In this document: piece after piece, positions 33,158 through 42,315 of the stretch
Layout of the letters: each line of letters starts with the position of its first letter
Position numbering within the stretch: the stretch's first letter is position 1
Position numbers and translations under genes: made by a program
Assembly: GCA_018667335.1 (NCBI GenBank)
Contig: JABIVD010000054.1
Coordinates: forward strand, 1 to 53,357
Length of the DNA: 53,357 nt
Source: Rhodospirillaceae bacterium
GTDB taxonomy: Bacteria > Pseudomonadota > Alphaproteobacteria > UBA6615
Direction of reading: 5' to 3'
Notes under the pieces: model-generated
What the model saw: only the letters and a program-made list of their open reading frames with translations
What the model was told of the DNA's origin: nothing
Databases searched by the model: none

Positions 33158-36064
33158 ATGAGTGATCAATCCGCAGAGGTCCCGCCGGACGGGTTTGATA
33201 TATCCCCGGTGACCATCGAGGACGAGATGAAGTCCTCGTACCTCGATTACGCCATGAGCGTGATCGTTTCCCGCGCGTTGCCCGATGTGCGCGACGGCCT
33301 GAAACCGGTGCACAGACGCATCCTGTATTCGATGAAAGAGTCCGGTTTCGAGTACAACCGGCCCTATCGCAAGTCGGCCCGTATCGTCGGCGAGGTGATG
33401 GGCAAGTATCATCCCCATGGTGACAGCGCGATCTACGACGCCATGGTGCGTATGGCGCAGGATTTCTCCATGCGTCTGGAGTTGATCGACGGCCAGGGCA
33501 ATTTCGGCTCCATGGACGGCGACCGCGCCGCGGCCATGCGATACACGGAAGCGCGCATGTCCAAGGCTGCGCATTCGCTGATCGAGGATATCGACCGGGA
33601 TACCGTCGACTTCCAGCCGAACTACGACGAAAGCATCAACGAGCCGGTCGTCCTGCCGGCCCAGTACCCGAATTTGCTCGTCAACGGCGCCGGCGGCATC
33701 GCCGTCGGCATGGCGACCAACATCCCGCCCCACAATCTGGGCGAGGTGATCGACGCCTGCTGCATGTATATCGACAACCCCGAGACCACGATCGACGAGA
33801 TGCTCGAGGTCATGCACGGCCCGGATTTCCCGACCGGCGGCATCATTCTGGGGACCAGCGGCATCCGCGCCGCCTTCCACACCGGGCGTGGGTCCGTCGT
33901 TATGCGGGCCAAGACCGCCTTCGAGGAGGTCCGTGCCGGGCGCAACGCCATTATCGTCACCGAGATCCCGTATCAGGTGAACAAGTCGCGGATGATCGAG
34001 CGCATCGCCGAAGTCGCCCACGAGAAGATCATCGAGGGCATCTCCGACCTGCGTGACGAGAGCGATCGCGACGGCGTGCGGGTCGTCATCGAGCTGAAGC
34101 GCGAGGCCGTGCCAGAGGTCGTCCTCAACCAGCTGTTCCGCTACACCCAGCTGCAATCCTCGTTCGGCGTCAACATGCTGGCGCTCAACGGCGGCCGGCC
34201 GGAACTGCTGAACGTCAAGGAGATCATCGCCGCCTTCGTCGCCTTCCGCGAGGAAGTCATCACCCGGCGTACGATCTACGAACTCGGCCGTGCGCGCGAC
34301 CGGGCCCATACGCTGGTCGGCCTGGCCGTCGCCGTGGCCAATCTGGACCCGGTGATCGAGCTGATCCGCGCCGCCAGTGATGCCGCGGACGCCCGCCAGC
34401 AACTCTGCGCCAAGATGTGGCCGGCCAAGGATGTGACGCCGCTGATCGCACTGATCGACGAACCGGGCCGGGAGGTCGATGACAAGGGCAATTATCAGCT
34501 CTCCGAGGAGCAGGCCAAGGCGATCCTGGAACTGCGCCTGCACCGACTGACGGGGCTCGAGCGCGACAAGATCGCCAATGACCTGGTCGAGCTGGTCGAC
34601 CGGATCAAGGAATATCTCTCGATCCTCGACAGCCGCGAAAAGCTCTACGGCATCCTGCGTGACGAGCTTCTGGCCATGCGTGAGGAATTCGCAACGCCGC
34701 GCCGCTCCGAGATCATCGAGGGCGAGTTCGAACAGGACCTCGAGGCGCTGATCCAGCGTGAGGACATGGTCGTCACCGTGACCCACAACGGCTACATCCA
34801 GCGCGTTCCGCTTTCCACCTACCGGGAACAGAAGCGCGGCGGCAAGGGCCGGGCGGGTATGAAGGCCCGCGACGAGGACTTCATCAGCTCGGTCTTCGTG
34901 CTCAACACCCACACACCGGTGCTGTTCTTCTCGTCACGCGGCATGGTCTACAAGACCAAGGTCTACAATCTGCCCATCGGCACGCCCCAGGGGCGCGGCA
35001 AGGCGCTGGTCAACGTGCTGCCGCTCGAGGAAGACGAGACCATCACCACCCTGATGCCGCTCCCCGAGGACGAATCCGAGGCCGAGAACCTGTTCGTGAT
35101 GTTCGCGACCGTGTCAGGCAACGTCCGGCGTAACCGACTGTCGGACTTCGTCCAGGTCAAGTCGAACGGCAAGATCGCCATGAAGCTAGATGAGGGTGAC
35201 CAGCTCGTGGGCGTGCATCCGTGCGAAGACACCGATCACGTTCTGCTGGCGACGGCCAAGGCCAAGTCGATCCGCTTCGAGGCGACCGATGTGCGCGTGT
35301 TTGCCGGTCGCAATTCGACCGGCGTGCGGGGCATCCGCCTCGGCAAGGACGACAGCGTGATCTCCATGTCGATCCTGTCCCACGCTGAATTCTCGGTCGA
35401 CGAGCGCGAGGCCTATATCAAGCGCAGCCGGGCCGAGCGGGCCGAGCCCGAGAGCGATGCAGCACCTGAAGCTGCTGCAGAATCCGTAACAGAATCTGTG
35501 GCAGACGCGGATACCGAGGACGGCGGGGAAAGCAGCGACGCACTCGTGCTCACCGACGAACGCTACGCCGAACTCGCCGAACAGGAGCAGTTTATCCTGT
35601 CCGTCACCGCCAACGGTTTCGGCAAGCGGACATCCGCCTATGAGTACCGGATCACCAACCGGGGCGGGCAGGGCGTGGTCAACATCACGCTGTCCGACGT
35701 CAAGGACAACGCCGTCGTCGCGTCCTTCCCCGTCGAGGAGGAAACCCAGCTCGTCATGGTCACCGATGCCGGCCAGCTGATCCGCACCGGCGTCGCCGAC
35801 GTGCGTATCGCCGGACGCTCGACCCGCGGTGTCACCCTGTTCCGGGTGGCCGAAGACGAACGGGTTGTGACCGTCGCCTATTTGCGCGACGATGATGACG
35901 ACGACGAAGACACAGACGGAATTTCCGGAGAAGACGCCGAGAACGGCGCAGTTCGGGGGAGCGAGACGCCTGACGGTGAGGCCGACGACGTGACGGGCGA
36001 CGACAGCCCAGCCGCAGTTGGCGACGACGAAACGGCGCTCGAGGACGAAAATGGCGAAGACTGA
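33158..36064 (+). CDS. gyrA: DNA gyrase subunit A
   Basis: GyrA cuts and rejoins DNA as gyrase introduces negative supercoils. The 968-residue protein has the breakage domain with the quinolone region [17 protein letters not shown] (Ser and Asp at the two usual resistance positions, so wild type), the catalytic Tyr in AMRYTEARM, and the GyrA box [10 protein letters not shown] near residue 557 that marks gyrase rather than topoisomerase IV. The C-terminal beta-pinwheel is interrupted by an acidic low-complexity insert (about residues 762-795, rich in Glu/Ala/Ser) and followed by an unusually long acidic tail of about 60 residues ([11 protein letters not shown] onward). The stop overlaps the coaD start by 14 bases. 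Confidence 0.97.
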   Translation: MSDQSAEVPPDGFDISPVTIEDEMKSSYLDYAMSVIVSRALPDVRDGLKPVHRRILYSMKESGFEYNRPYRKSARIVGEVMGKYHPHGDSAIYDAMVRMAQDFSMRLELIDGQGNFGSMDGDRAAAMRYTEARMSKAAHSLIEDIDRDTVDFQPNYDESINEPVVLPAQYPNLLVNGAGGIAVGMATNIPPHNLGEVIDACCMYIDNPETTIDEMLEVMHGPDFPTGGIILGTSGIRAAFHTGRGSVVMRAKTAFEEVRAGRNAIIVTEIPYQVNKSRMIERIAEVAHEKIIEGISDLRDESDRDGVRVVIELKREAVPEVVLNQLFRYTQLQSSFGVNMLALNGGRPELLNVKEIIAAFVAFREEVITRRTIYELGRARDRAHTLVGLAVAVANLDPVIELIRAASDAADARQQLCAKMWPAKDVTPLIALIDEPGREVDDKGNYQLSEEQAKAILELRLHRLTGLERDKIANDLVELVDRIKEYLSILDSREKLYGILRDELLAMREEFATPRRSEIIEGEFEQDLEALIQREDMVVTVTHNGYIQRVPLSTYREQKRGGKGRAGMKARDEDFISSVFVLNTHTPVLFFSSRGMVYKTKVYNLPIGTPQGRGKALVNVLPLEEDETITTLMPLPEDESEAENLFVMFATVSGNVRRNRLSDFVQVKSNGKIAMKLDEGDQLVGVHPCEDTDHVLLATAKAKSIRFEATDVRVFAGRNSTGVRGIRLGKDDSVISMSILSHAEFSVDEREAYIKRSRAERAEPESDAAPEAAAESVTESVADADTEDGGESSDALVLTDERYAELAEQEQFILSVTANGFGKRTSAYEYRITNRGGQGVVNITLSDVKDNAVVASFPVEEETQLVMVTDAGQLIRTGVADVRIAGRSTRGVTLFRVAEDERVVTVAYLRDDDDDDEDTDGISGEDAENGAVRGSETPDGEADDVTGDDSPAAVGDDETALEDENGED

Positions 36065-36581
36065 ACGGATCGGGGTCTATCCCGGCACCTTTGACCCCAC
36101 CACCAATGGGCACATGGACATCATCAAGCGGGGCGCGCGCGTGCTCGACCGGCTGGTGATCGGCGTTGCCGTGAATGCGGGCAAGGGGCCGCTCTTCTCG
36201 CTCGACGAGCGGGTGGAGATGGTGCGCGACGAGGTGGCCACACTCAAAGATCCGAAGATTGGCGAGATCGAGGTCAAACCCTTCAATTCCCTGCTCATGC
36301 AGTTCGCCGAGGCGGAAAACGCCGACTGCATCCTGCGCGGGCTGCGCGCGGTCTCGGACTTCGACTACGAGTTCCAGATGGCCGGCATGAATGCCCGCCT
36401 TAATCCCGACATAGAAATTTTGTTTCTGATGGCATCGGAACGGCACCAGTTCATCGCTTCGCGCCTGGTCAAGGAAATCGCGGCCCTGGGCGGGGACATC
36501 AGCAGTTTCGTTTCGGCAACCGTTGCCCGGCGCGTAAATGAACGTTACGGGCGGCTCGACCTACAGGCCGTCAACGAGTAA
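36051..36581 (+). CDS. coaD: Phosphopantetheine adenylyltransferase
   Basis: CoaD transfers AMP to 4'-phosphopantetheine, the penultimate step of coenzyme A synthesis. The 176-residue product from ATG 36051 has the nucleotide-binding [18 protein letters not shown] with the T/HxGH motif (NGH), and later [19 protein letters not shown] and [10 protein letters not shown]. The gene start lies inside the end of gyrA, so translation may be coupled. The cyclophilin gene follows after 7 bases. Confidence 0.95.
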   Translation: MAKTERIGVYPGTFDPTTNGHMDIIKRGARVLDRLVIGVAVNAGKGPLFSLDERVEMVRDEVATLKDPKIGEIEVKPFNSLLMQFAEAENADCILRGLRAVSDFDYEFQMAGMNARLNPDIEILFLMASERHQFIASRLVKEIAALGGDISSFVSATVARRVNERYGRLDLQAVNE

Positions 36582-36588
36582 ACACCCC

Positions 36589-37179
36589 ATGACGAAACGT
36601 AGACTTCTTCTTGCCGCGCTCGCCGCAGCGCTCGGCATCTTCCTAATTTACGGGTACGTGTCACAGCCCGACACCGAACAGCCTCAAAAACGTGCACAGG
36701 AGCGCGACATGGAAAACACACTTTATATCGACCTCGAAGCCGGACGCGTGACGATCAAATTGCTTCCCGACGTTGCCCCCAATCATGTCGCGCGCATCAA
36801 GGCGCTCGCCCGTGAGGGTTTCTATGACGGCATCGTCTTCCACCGGGTGATCGATGGCTTCATGGCCCAGACCGGTGATCCGACCGGCACCGGCAGCGGC
36901 GGCTCCGAGCTGCCCGACCTGGAGGCCGAATTCTCCGACACCAAACACGCGCGCGGCGCGGTCTCCATGGCCCGTGCCCAGAGCCCGAACAGTGCCAACA
37001 GCCAGTTCTTCATCGTCTTCGACGATTCCAACTTCCTCGACGGCCAATACACGGTCTGGGGAGAGGTGACCGATGGCATGGATCTGGTCGACAAGATCAA
37101 GCGCGGCGAGGGTTCCAGCGGCGCCGTGCAGGATCCGGACAAGATGATCAAGGTACAGGTCGCGGCCGACGCCAAATAG
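36589..37179 (+). CDS. Cyclophilin-type peptidyl-prolyl isomerase
   Basis: The 196-residue protein from ATG 36589 has an N-terminal signal or anchor helix (RLLLAALAAALGIFLIYGYV) followed by a cyclophilin domain with YDGIVFHRVIDGFMAQTGDPTG and the active-site MARAQSPNSANSQFFIVF and VWGEVTDGMDLVDKI. It speeds proline isomerisation, probably in the periplasm. A second start, ATG 36709 (MENTLYIDLEAG), lies 8 bases after AGGAG and would make a cytoplasmic form without the helix, so two products are conceivable. Cotranscribed with gyrA-coaD or at least coaD. Confidence 0.9.
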   Translation: MTKRRLLLAALAAALGIFLIYGYVSQPDTEQPQKRAQERDMENTLYIDLEAGRVTIKLLPDVAPNHVARIKALAREGFYDGIVFHRVIDGFMAQTGDPTGTGSGGSELPDLEAEFSDTKHARGAVSMARAQSPNSANSQFFIVFDDSNFLDGQYTVWGEVTDGMDLVDKIKRGEGSSGAVQDPDKMIKVQVAADAK

Positions 37180-37300
37180 GCGTCTGTCCCGCCAGAATAT
37201 GCGCGGGTGCGTCTGGGTCATTGACCCGGCGCGCGCGCGTTTCTAAAACCACGTTATTCCGCACTGCGCCGTGTATCACTGATGACCGCGCGTGCCGTGT

Positions 37301-37376
37301 GGGCACTTAGCTCAGTTGGTAGAGCATTCGACTTTTAATCGAACGGTCGTAGGTTCGAATCCTACAGTGCCCACCA
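37301..37376 (+). tRNA. tRNA-Lys (anticodon TTT)
   Basis: A full cloverleaf is visible: acceptor GGGCACT pairs with AGTGCCC, D-loop CTCAGTTGGTAGAGC, anticodon stem TCGAC/ATCGA... with loop reading TTTT around the TTT anticodon, T-loop GTAGGTTCGAATCCTAC, and an encoded CCA (37374-37376). The downstream 230 bases contain no integrase or gene that I can support, so I see no sign of an inserted element. Confidence 0.97.
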
Positions 37377-37615
37377 TTTTCTCTTAATATTCTGTCGTTG
37401 CACCGCGCATTGTCGACGGCCGCCAGGTCGCGCGCGGCAATGGCTGTGGGCGTGTGGATGTCCGCATCTACCGGCCCAATTGTGGCGCTACGCATTGGGC
37501 GCCCCAACATTGTCGCGGCAGGCATTCTAAAATACTGTGTTCCCACATTTTGAGGCGCGTCCGTAGACAGTCGAAAACCACCTGTCGCGGATTCCCGTGA
37601 TGCGAAGCCGGAGAC

Positions 37616-38170
37616 ATGATGATGACCATTCCAAAAATTTCAGTCGAGGAAATGGAGACGAAATTCGTCGCCCGTGAAGCGGGTTCGCAGGGATCCGACC
37701 TGGCCTTCCTCGACCAGCGACTGCCCGGCTATCAGCGCGAGATCATCAACATGATCGGCACCAGCGTTACGGAAAACCCCGAGGACCCGACCCTGGTGCC
37801 CAAGATCAGCTCGCCGGCACACGGGTTTGCCGTGATCTACAACCGGGCCGAGAACGGGAATGGTGCCGCGCTGCATGCCCATTTGACCGAGGAAGTGTTT
37901 ATTCCGATCCGCGGGGCGTGGGAGCTTTTCTGGCTGGAAGGCGAAGACGAGCGCGCCGTGAGGCTCGAGCCCGGCGATATTATCAATGTGCCCACGTTGA
38001 TCTATCGCGGGTTTCGCTGCGTTTCCGACGACCCGGATGCGTTGATCGTGACAATCGTGGGCGGTCCGGACGCAGGCAATGTTGCCTGGCATCCGAGCGT
38101 CGTCGAGGCCGCGCGGGGCACCGGGCTTGAGGTCGACGAGGACGGAAACCTTCGCGAGATCGATAGCTAG
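37616..38170 (+). CDS. Cupin-domain protein
   Basis: The 184-residue protein has one cupin domain: motif 1 is ALHAHLTEEVFIPIRGAWELFW with two His and a Glu as likely metal ligands, and motif 2 is LEPGDIINVPTLIYRGFRCV, in which the expected His is replaced by Tyr. Three consecutive ATG codons (37616, 37619, 37622) follow GGAG, so the exact start is uncertain by two residues. The alpha/beta hydrolase gene follows 37 bases downstream and probably belongs to the same catabolic unit. Substrate unknown. Confidence 0.78.
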   Translation: MMMTIPKISVEEMETKFVAREAGSQGSDLAFLDQRLPGYQREIINMIGTSVTENPEDPTLVPKISSPAHGFAVIYNRAENGNGAALHAHLTEEVFIPIRGAWELFWLEGEDERAVRLEPGDIINVPTLIYRGFRCVSDDPDALIVTIVGGPDAGNVAWHPSVVEAARGTGLEVDEDGNLREIDS

Positions 38171-38207
38171 AGCGCACTGATAGAACACAGAGGCGGAGAC
38201 CGACGAC

Positions 38208-39014
38208 ATGCCTACAGCAGACATTGGAAATGGCGAAATCCATTACGAGATGCACGGGGAAGGGCCGCCCCTGATGCTGGTCGCCGGCCTCGGCGGCACC
38301 GCCGATTACTGGAACCCGCAGATCGAGGCGTTCGCCAAGGACTATACGGTCATCGTTCATGATCATCGCGGCACCGGCCAGAGCACCCACTCCGAGATCG
38401 ACTATTCGGTCGATCAGATGGCCGATGATCTGTTGGCACTGATGGATGTCCTGAAGATCGACCAGGCGCATATCGTCGGGCATTCGACCGGCGCGGCCAT
38501 GGCACTCACCATCGCGGTGAAGTCGCCCGAGAGGCTTGCCAGTGCCGTTGTCTATGCCGGCTGGACCAAGTCCGACCCGCAGTTAAGACGTTGCTTCGAT
38601 GTGCGCCGGGCCCTGTTGCGTGGCTCGGGTGTGCAGGCCTATGCCCGCGCGACGCCGTTGTTCCTTTTCCCACCCTGGTTCATCCGCGACCATGGCGATG
38701 CGATGATCGAGCAGGAGCCCAACGCCATTGCCGGTCTCCCGTCGGCCGCGATCATGGAGAGCCGCATGGATGCGGTTCTCGCCTTCGATTGCACGGACTA
38801 TGTCGGCCGGGTGAATATCCCGTCGCTGGTCCTGTGCGCCGCAGATGACTTCCTGACGCCCGAATATTACTCGCGGGAACTCGCCGACCTCATTCCGGGC
38901 GCGGAGTTGAATATTCTGGAGACAGGCGCGCACGCCGTGTCCGTGACGCGACCGGACCTGTTCAACGAAGCAGTCCTCGCATTTCTCGCGAAACAGAAGG
39001 CGCCGCGGTCTTAA
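38208..39014 (+). CDS. Alpha/beta hydrolase (RutD/enol-lactonase-like)
   Basis: The 268-residue protein has the canonical alpha/beta-hydrolase order: oxyanion region LMLVAGLGGTADYW, nucleophile elbow VGHSTGAAMAL (Ser near residue 94), acid Asp in LCAADDFLTP and the His in GAHAVSVTRPDLF. The sequence style is that of RutD and 3-oxoadipate enol-lactonase enzymes. No pyrimidine or beta-ketoadipate genes are nearby, so the substrate is open. It may act with the upstream cupin. It converges on the BKACE gene with 11 bases between stops. Confidence 0.85.
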   Translation: MPTADIGNGEIHYEMHGEGPPLMLVAGLGGTADYWNPQIEAFAKDYTVIVHDHRGTGQSTHSEIDYSVDQMADDLLALMDVLKIDQAHIVGHSTGAAMALTIAVKSPERLASAVVYAGWTKSDPQLRRCFDVRRALLRGSGVQAYARATPLFLFPPWFIRDHGDAMIEQEPNAIAGLPSAAIMESRMDAVLAFDCTDYVGRVNIPSLVLCAADDFLTPEYYSRELADLIPGAELNILETGAHAVSVTRPDLFNEAVLAFLAKQKAPRS

Positions 39015-39025
39015 AGGCCTTGCGG

Positions 39026-39916
39026 TCAGCCCCGCTGGCCCCGCAGGCCCAGAATTTCACAGGCCTCCTCGACTGTGGCGACATCTTCGCCGAGAGACCG
39101 GACGATCCCGGCGGCATGATCGACCAGCTGGGCGTTGCCCGAGGCGAGCTTGCCGCGCGAGATATAGAGATTGTCTTCCAGGCCGACCCGGCAATGACCG
39201 CCGAGCAGCGTCGCGGATCCCACCATGGGCATCTCGAGGCGCGAGATTCCGAATGATGCCCACACGGCGTTGTCCGGCAGCAGGTCGCGCATGAGAGTCA
39301 TCGCGGCCGTCGATGCGGGCGCCCCCCAGGAAATGCCGAGGCAGAGCTGGAACAACGGCTTGGGGTCGTCGATCTCGCCGGCCGCACACATCTGCGCGGC
39401 GAGGCGCACATGACCCGTATCGAACACCTCCAGCTCGGGTTTGACGCCGGCGTCCTGAATCATCACCGCCATCTCGCGCAGGATGGCCGGTGAGTTGACC
39501 ATCGACCACTCGCCGAAATTCATCGTCGCGACATCGAGTGAACAGATGTCCGGCTTGAGTTCCACGATATGGGCGACGCGCTCGGTCGCAGCCATCATGG
39601 CGCTGCTCTTGCCGGCCTTCATCGGATCCTTCGGGTCGGGAACAAACCGGCCACCCGGGCCCGTCGTGAGATTGATGAGAACCGGCGAGCCGGAATCCCG
39701 GATCCGTTTCACGACCTCTTCGTAATATTTGAACTCGGTGCTCGCCTTGCCGGTGTCCGGGTTGCGCACGTGAATATGCGCGATGGCGGCGCCCGCCTTG
39801 TTCGCTGCGATGGCCTCGTTGGCGATTTCCTCCGGCGTAACCGGCACGGCGGGGTTCACGCCGGTCGAATCAGCCGATCCGGTGACGGCGCAGGCAACGA
39901 TGACGGGACGGGACAT
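39026..39916 (-). CDS. BKACE-family (DUF849) beta-keto acid cleavage enzyme
   Basis: The 296-residue protein belongs to the TIM-barrel BKACE family, whose founding member Kce splits 3-keto-5-aminohexanoate with acetyl-CoA. Visible family blocks include AAIAHIHVRNPDTGKAS (metal-binding His pair), INLTTGPGG, PEICS-like PDICSLDVATMNFG and the C-terminal GHCRVGLEDNLYISRG. The family uses zinc and acetyl-CoA on various beta-keto acids, so the substrate cannot be stated. It lies 102 bases downstream of the enolase-like gene on the same strand and may be the last gene of that operon, or start its own transcript. Confidence 0.88.
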   Translation of the reverse strand: MSRPVIVACAVTGSADSTGVNPAVPVTPEEIANEAIAANKAGAAIAHIHVRNPDTGKASTEFKYYEEVVKRIRDSGSPVLINLTTGPGGRFVPDPKDPMKAGKSSAMMAATERVAHIVELKPDICSLDVATMNFGEWSMVNSPAILREMAVMIQDAGVKPELEVFDTGHVRLAAQMCAAGEIDDPKPLFQLCLGISWGAPASTAAMTLMRDLLPDNAVWASFGISRLEMPMVGSATLLGGHCRVGLEDNLYISRGKLASGNAQLVDHAAGIVRSLGEDVATVEEACEILGLRGQRG

Positions 39917-40018
39917 GGGCGCGATTCCTTCTGCGAAAAATCAGCTGATGTTCAGCGTAAATGGTCTTCGGAGCGATTTTAGACGGAACGACCGCCAGAA
40001 CACAGCGCAGACCGCATG

Positions 40019-41305
40019 TTATGCGCCGCGCCCCCAAGGGAACGCGTCGCGGGGCGCCATCCGGTCGCCCTCCAACACTTCTGCAATCCGCAGGCCCTCG
40101 TTCCATTTCGCCATGCGCTCCGAGCGCGCGAACGAGCCGACCTTGAGCTGCTTTACGCCCCAGCCGACGGCGAGGTGAACGATTGTCACATCCTCTGTCT
40201 CGCCCGAGCGAGCCGAGACGATGCTCTCCCAGCCCGCGGCCCGAGCGGCGTCGAGCGCGGCCTTCGTCTCGGTCAGCGTGCCGGCCTGGTTGGGCTTGAT
40301 CAGCGCCGTGTTGCAGGCACCGCCGGCATGCGCCGCCTTGATCAAATCCGCGGACGTGCAGATGAAGTCATCGGCGATGACCTCGACATGCGGGCCCGCC
40401 GCGGCGGTGAATTTGGCCATGGCTTCATGGTCGTCCTCGCCCAGCGGGTCCTCGATGGCCACAATGGGATAGCGTTCCAGCCAGCCGAGCAGCATCTCGG
40501 ACAACGCGTCCGAATCCACGTCCCTTGCGTCGGTCGCCAGCCGGTAGCGGCCATCGGCCCCGAAATCAGTCGCCGCGATGTCCAGCGAGATGGCCATCTC
40601 GTCGCCCGGCGTGAAGCCCGCGCGCTCGATCGCGCGCACGAGATAGTCGAGCGCCTGTTCGTTGGTCTCGAACGCGGGCCAGAACCCGCCTTCGTCGGCG
40701 ACCCCCTGCATCAGCCCGGCGTCCTGCATCAGCGTGCCGGCGGCGCGATAGACCTCGGCCGTCCATTCGAGCGCCTGGGTGTAGCCTTGGGCTCCTGTGG
40801 CGATCACCATGAAGTCCTGGATGTCGACGCGGCGACCCGCATGGGCGCCGCCGCCGAAAATTTGGACCTCGGGCAGGGGCAGTGAAAAGTCGGATCGGTC
40901 TTCGCCGAGATAGCGCCACAGCGGTTGGCCTGCGCTCGCGGCCGCCGCGTGGGCAATCGCCATCGACGTCGCGACCAGCGCGTTGCCGCCGAGCCTGCTC
41001 CTGTTCGCCGTGCCGTCGAGATTGATCATCGCCTGGTCGGCCGCGGCCTGATCCCGCGGATCGAAGCCACGCAGCACATCCGAAATCTCGCCGTTCACCG
41101 CTGCCACAGCCTCCTGCACGTCGAGCCCGCCGAAGGCATTCCCACCGTCGCGCTTGTCGACGGCCTCGCTGCTCCCCGTGGAGGCACCGGCGGGTGCAAT
41201 CGCCCGGCCCGTCACACCATCGGATAGCCGGACCTCGGCCTCGACCGTGGGGCGGCCGCGGGAATCCCAAACGCGGCGGCCCAGGACGGATTCAATCGCG
41301 TTCAT
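40019..41305 (-). CDS. Divergent enolase-family paralogue
   Basis: The 428-residue protein aligns along its whole length with enolase: WDSRGRPTVEAEV, loop GASTG (Ser42), FGGGAHAGRRVDIQDFM (His155), VADEGG (Glu205), metal ligands Asp242, Glu285, Asp312, and the catalytic Lys337 and Lys388. But canonical residues change: the His that follows VS in VSHRSGETED is Ala365 (VSARSGETED), the Glu of QEF is Asp164, and the Ser before GAS is Ala39. Base chemistry by the Lys/Glu pair may survive, while binding of the 2-phosphoglycerate leaving group should differ. The gene overlaps the kinase gene by 4 bases. I infer a related dehydratase with a different substrate; a degenerate true enolase is the alternative. 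Confidence 0.82.
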   Translation of the reverse strand: MNAIESVLGRRVWDSRGRPTVEAEVRLSDGVTGRAIAPAGASTGSSEAVDKRDGGNAFGGLDVQEAVAAVNGEISDVLRGFDPRDQAAADQAMINLDGTANRSRLGGNALVATSMAIAHAAAASAGQPLWRYLGEDRSDFSLPLPEVQIFGGGAHAGRRVDIQDFMVIATGAQGYTQALEWTAEVYRAAGTLMQDAGLMQGVADEGGFWPAFETNEQALDYLVRAIERAGFTPGDEMAISLDIAATDFGADGRYRLATDARDVDSDALSEMLLGWLERYPIVAIEDPLGEDDHEAMAKFTAAAGPHVEVIADDFICTSADLIKAAHAGGACNTALIKPNQAGTLTETKAALDAARAAGWESIVSARSGETEDVTIVHLAVGWGVKQLKVGSFARSERMAKWNEGLRIAEVLEGDRMAPRDAFPWGRGA

Positions 41306-42315
41306 GTCTTCAATTCCTCTTCCCAGGCGATGCGCATATCGGCGAGGCGTGTTGGTGGTGACTTGAGCAATGTGCGGCCCACGCGGCGGACTTTATCCCT
41401 GTCCGCATCTTTCGTGACGTACTCGACCGGCGACTTGCCGTCGACCCGCGCCAGGAACAGCCCGGGCAGCAGGCTGGCGGTGCGCGCCTCCATCTCTTCG
41501 GGGGCCTCCCAGTCCACCCCGGCCAGATAGGCATCCGTCATTGCGTCGAAACAATCGAGGAAATCGGGCGTGGTCGATGGCGTCCACAGGCATTTCAGCA
41601 GGAAATGGTTGAGGCAGAAGGCCAGGTCGAACGCCGGATCTCCGATGCAGGCGCATTCGGCGTCCAGGAACACCGACCCGTCAGGACCGATCAGGATGTT
41701 CTTGGGGCTGACGTCGCCATGGATCATCGCCAGGCGCGTCACATGGGTGCGCTCGCTCAGCGCGAACAGGATATCGCGCAGGTCGGGATGATTCCTGGCG
41801 GTCGCCTCGAGATAGGGTTCAAGGCGGATCGCATGGAAGATGTCGTTGCGGGGAAAGCGCTCCTTGAGGTCCGCGCGCCCGGCGGTGCCGGCATGAATAC
41901 GGGCGAGGCGGCGTCCGACTTCGCCGGCGATCGCAGGGTCCGCGCGACCGTCGCGCAACTCGTCCTTGTAGAGCTTGAATTCACCCGGATCGAGAAACTC
42001 CATGGCGAACAGCATGGCGTCCGCGTCATGGGCCAGCACCTTCGGCGCGGCGCCGGGCACGAGTTCGGCGGCAATCTTGTACCAGTCCACCTCGAAGCGA
42101 TTCCGCTCCACGGGGACGCGCCATTCGACCTCGACCACGAGCTGGGGCAGGGCGCGCTTCACACAGAAGCTGCCCTCGGGCGTCGTCACCTTCCAGATGT
42201 CCGACGAAATGCCGCCCGTCAGCCTTTCGTAGCTGGCGGAATCGTCGATCAACTTCGCCGTGCGCAATGACGCAAGGAGTTCGGCATCCGGCTGCAGGGC
42301 GGAGGCTGCGCTCAC
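41302..42315 (-). CDS. APH-fold small-molecule kinase
   Basis: The 337-residue protein has the aminoglycoside phosphotransferase/choline kinase fold: ATP-binding Lys53 in FCVKRAL, Brenner motif MIHGDVSPKNIL (Asp201, Asn206), and metal-binding LDAECACIGDPAFDLA (Asp218). Such kinases phosphorylate hydroxyl groups on antibiotics, homoserine, choline or sugars. Here the setting is metabolic: it overlaps the dehydrogenase gene upstream and the enolase-like gene downstream by 4 bases each, so it most likely phosphorylates the intermediate passed between them. Antibiotic resistance is not suggested by the context. Confidence 0.85.
   Translation of the reverse strand: MSAASALQPDAELLASLRTAKLIDDSASYERLTGGISSDIWKVTTPEGSFCVKRALPQLVVEVEWRVPVERNRFEVDWYKIAAELVPGAAPKVLAHDADAMLFAMEFLDPGEFKLYKDELRDGRADPAIAGEVGRRLARIHAGTAGRADLKERFPRNDIFHAIRLEPYLEATARNHPDLRDILFALSERTHVTRLAMIHGDVSPKNILIGPDGSVFLDAECACIGDPAFDLAFCLNHFLLKCLWTPSTTPDFLDCFDAMTDAYLAGVDWEAPEEMEARTASLLPGLFLARVDGKSPVEYVTKDADRDKVRRVGRTLLKSPPTRLADMRIAWEEELKT

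Noticed and set aside
33410-33470. Quinolone-resistance mutation in gyrA
   Set aside because: The two usual positions keep Ser and Asp in [10 protein letters not shown], so the site is wild type.
33119-34912. 597-codon minus-strand frame opposite gyrA
   Set aside because: Composition artefact of a high-GC conserved gene; no domain and no ribosome-binding site support it.
37307-37546. Minus-strand frame across tRNA-Lys with CRIRTYDRS segment
   Set aside because: This peptide is the well-known mistranslation of a tRNA gene and its flank, not a protein.
37377-37615. Possible integrated element downstream of tRNA-Lys
   Set aside because: No integrase, no repeat of the tRNA 3' end and no credible gene in this gap.
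41302-42315. Aminoglycoside resistance gene
   Set aside because: The APH fold is present, but overlapping metabolic genes on both sides make a metabolic kinase far more likely.
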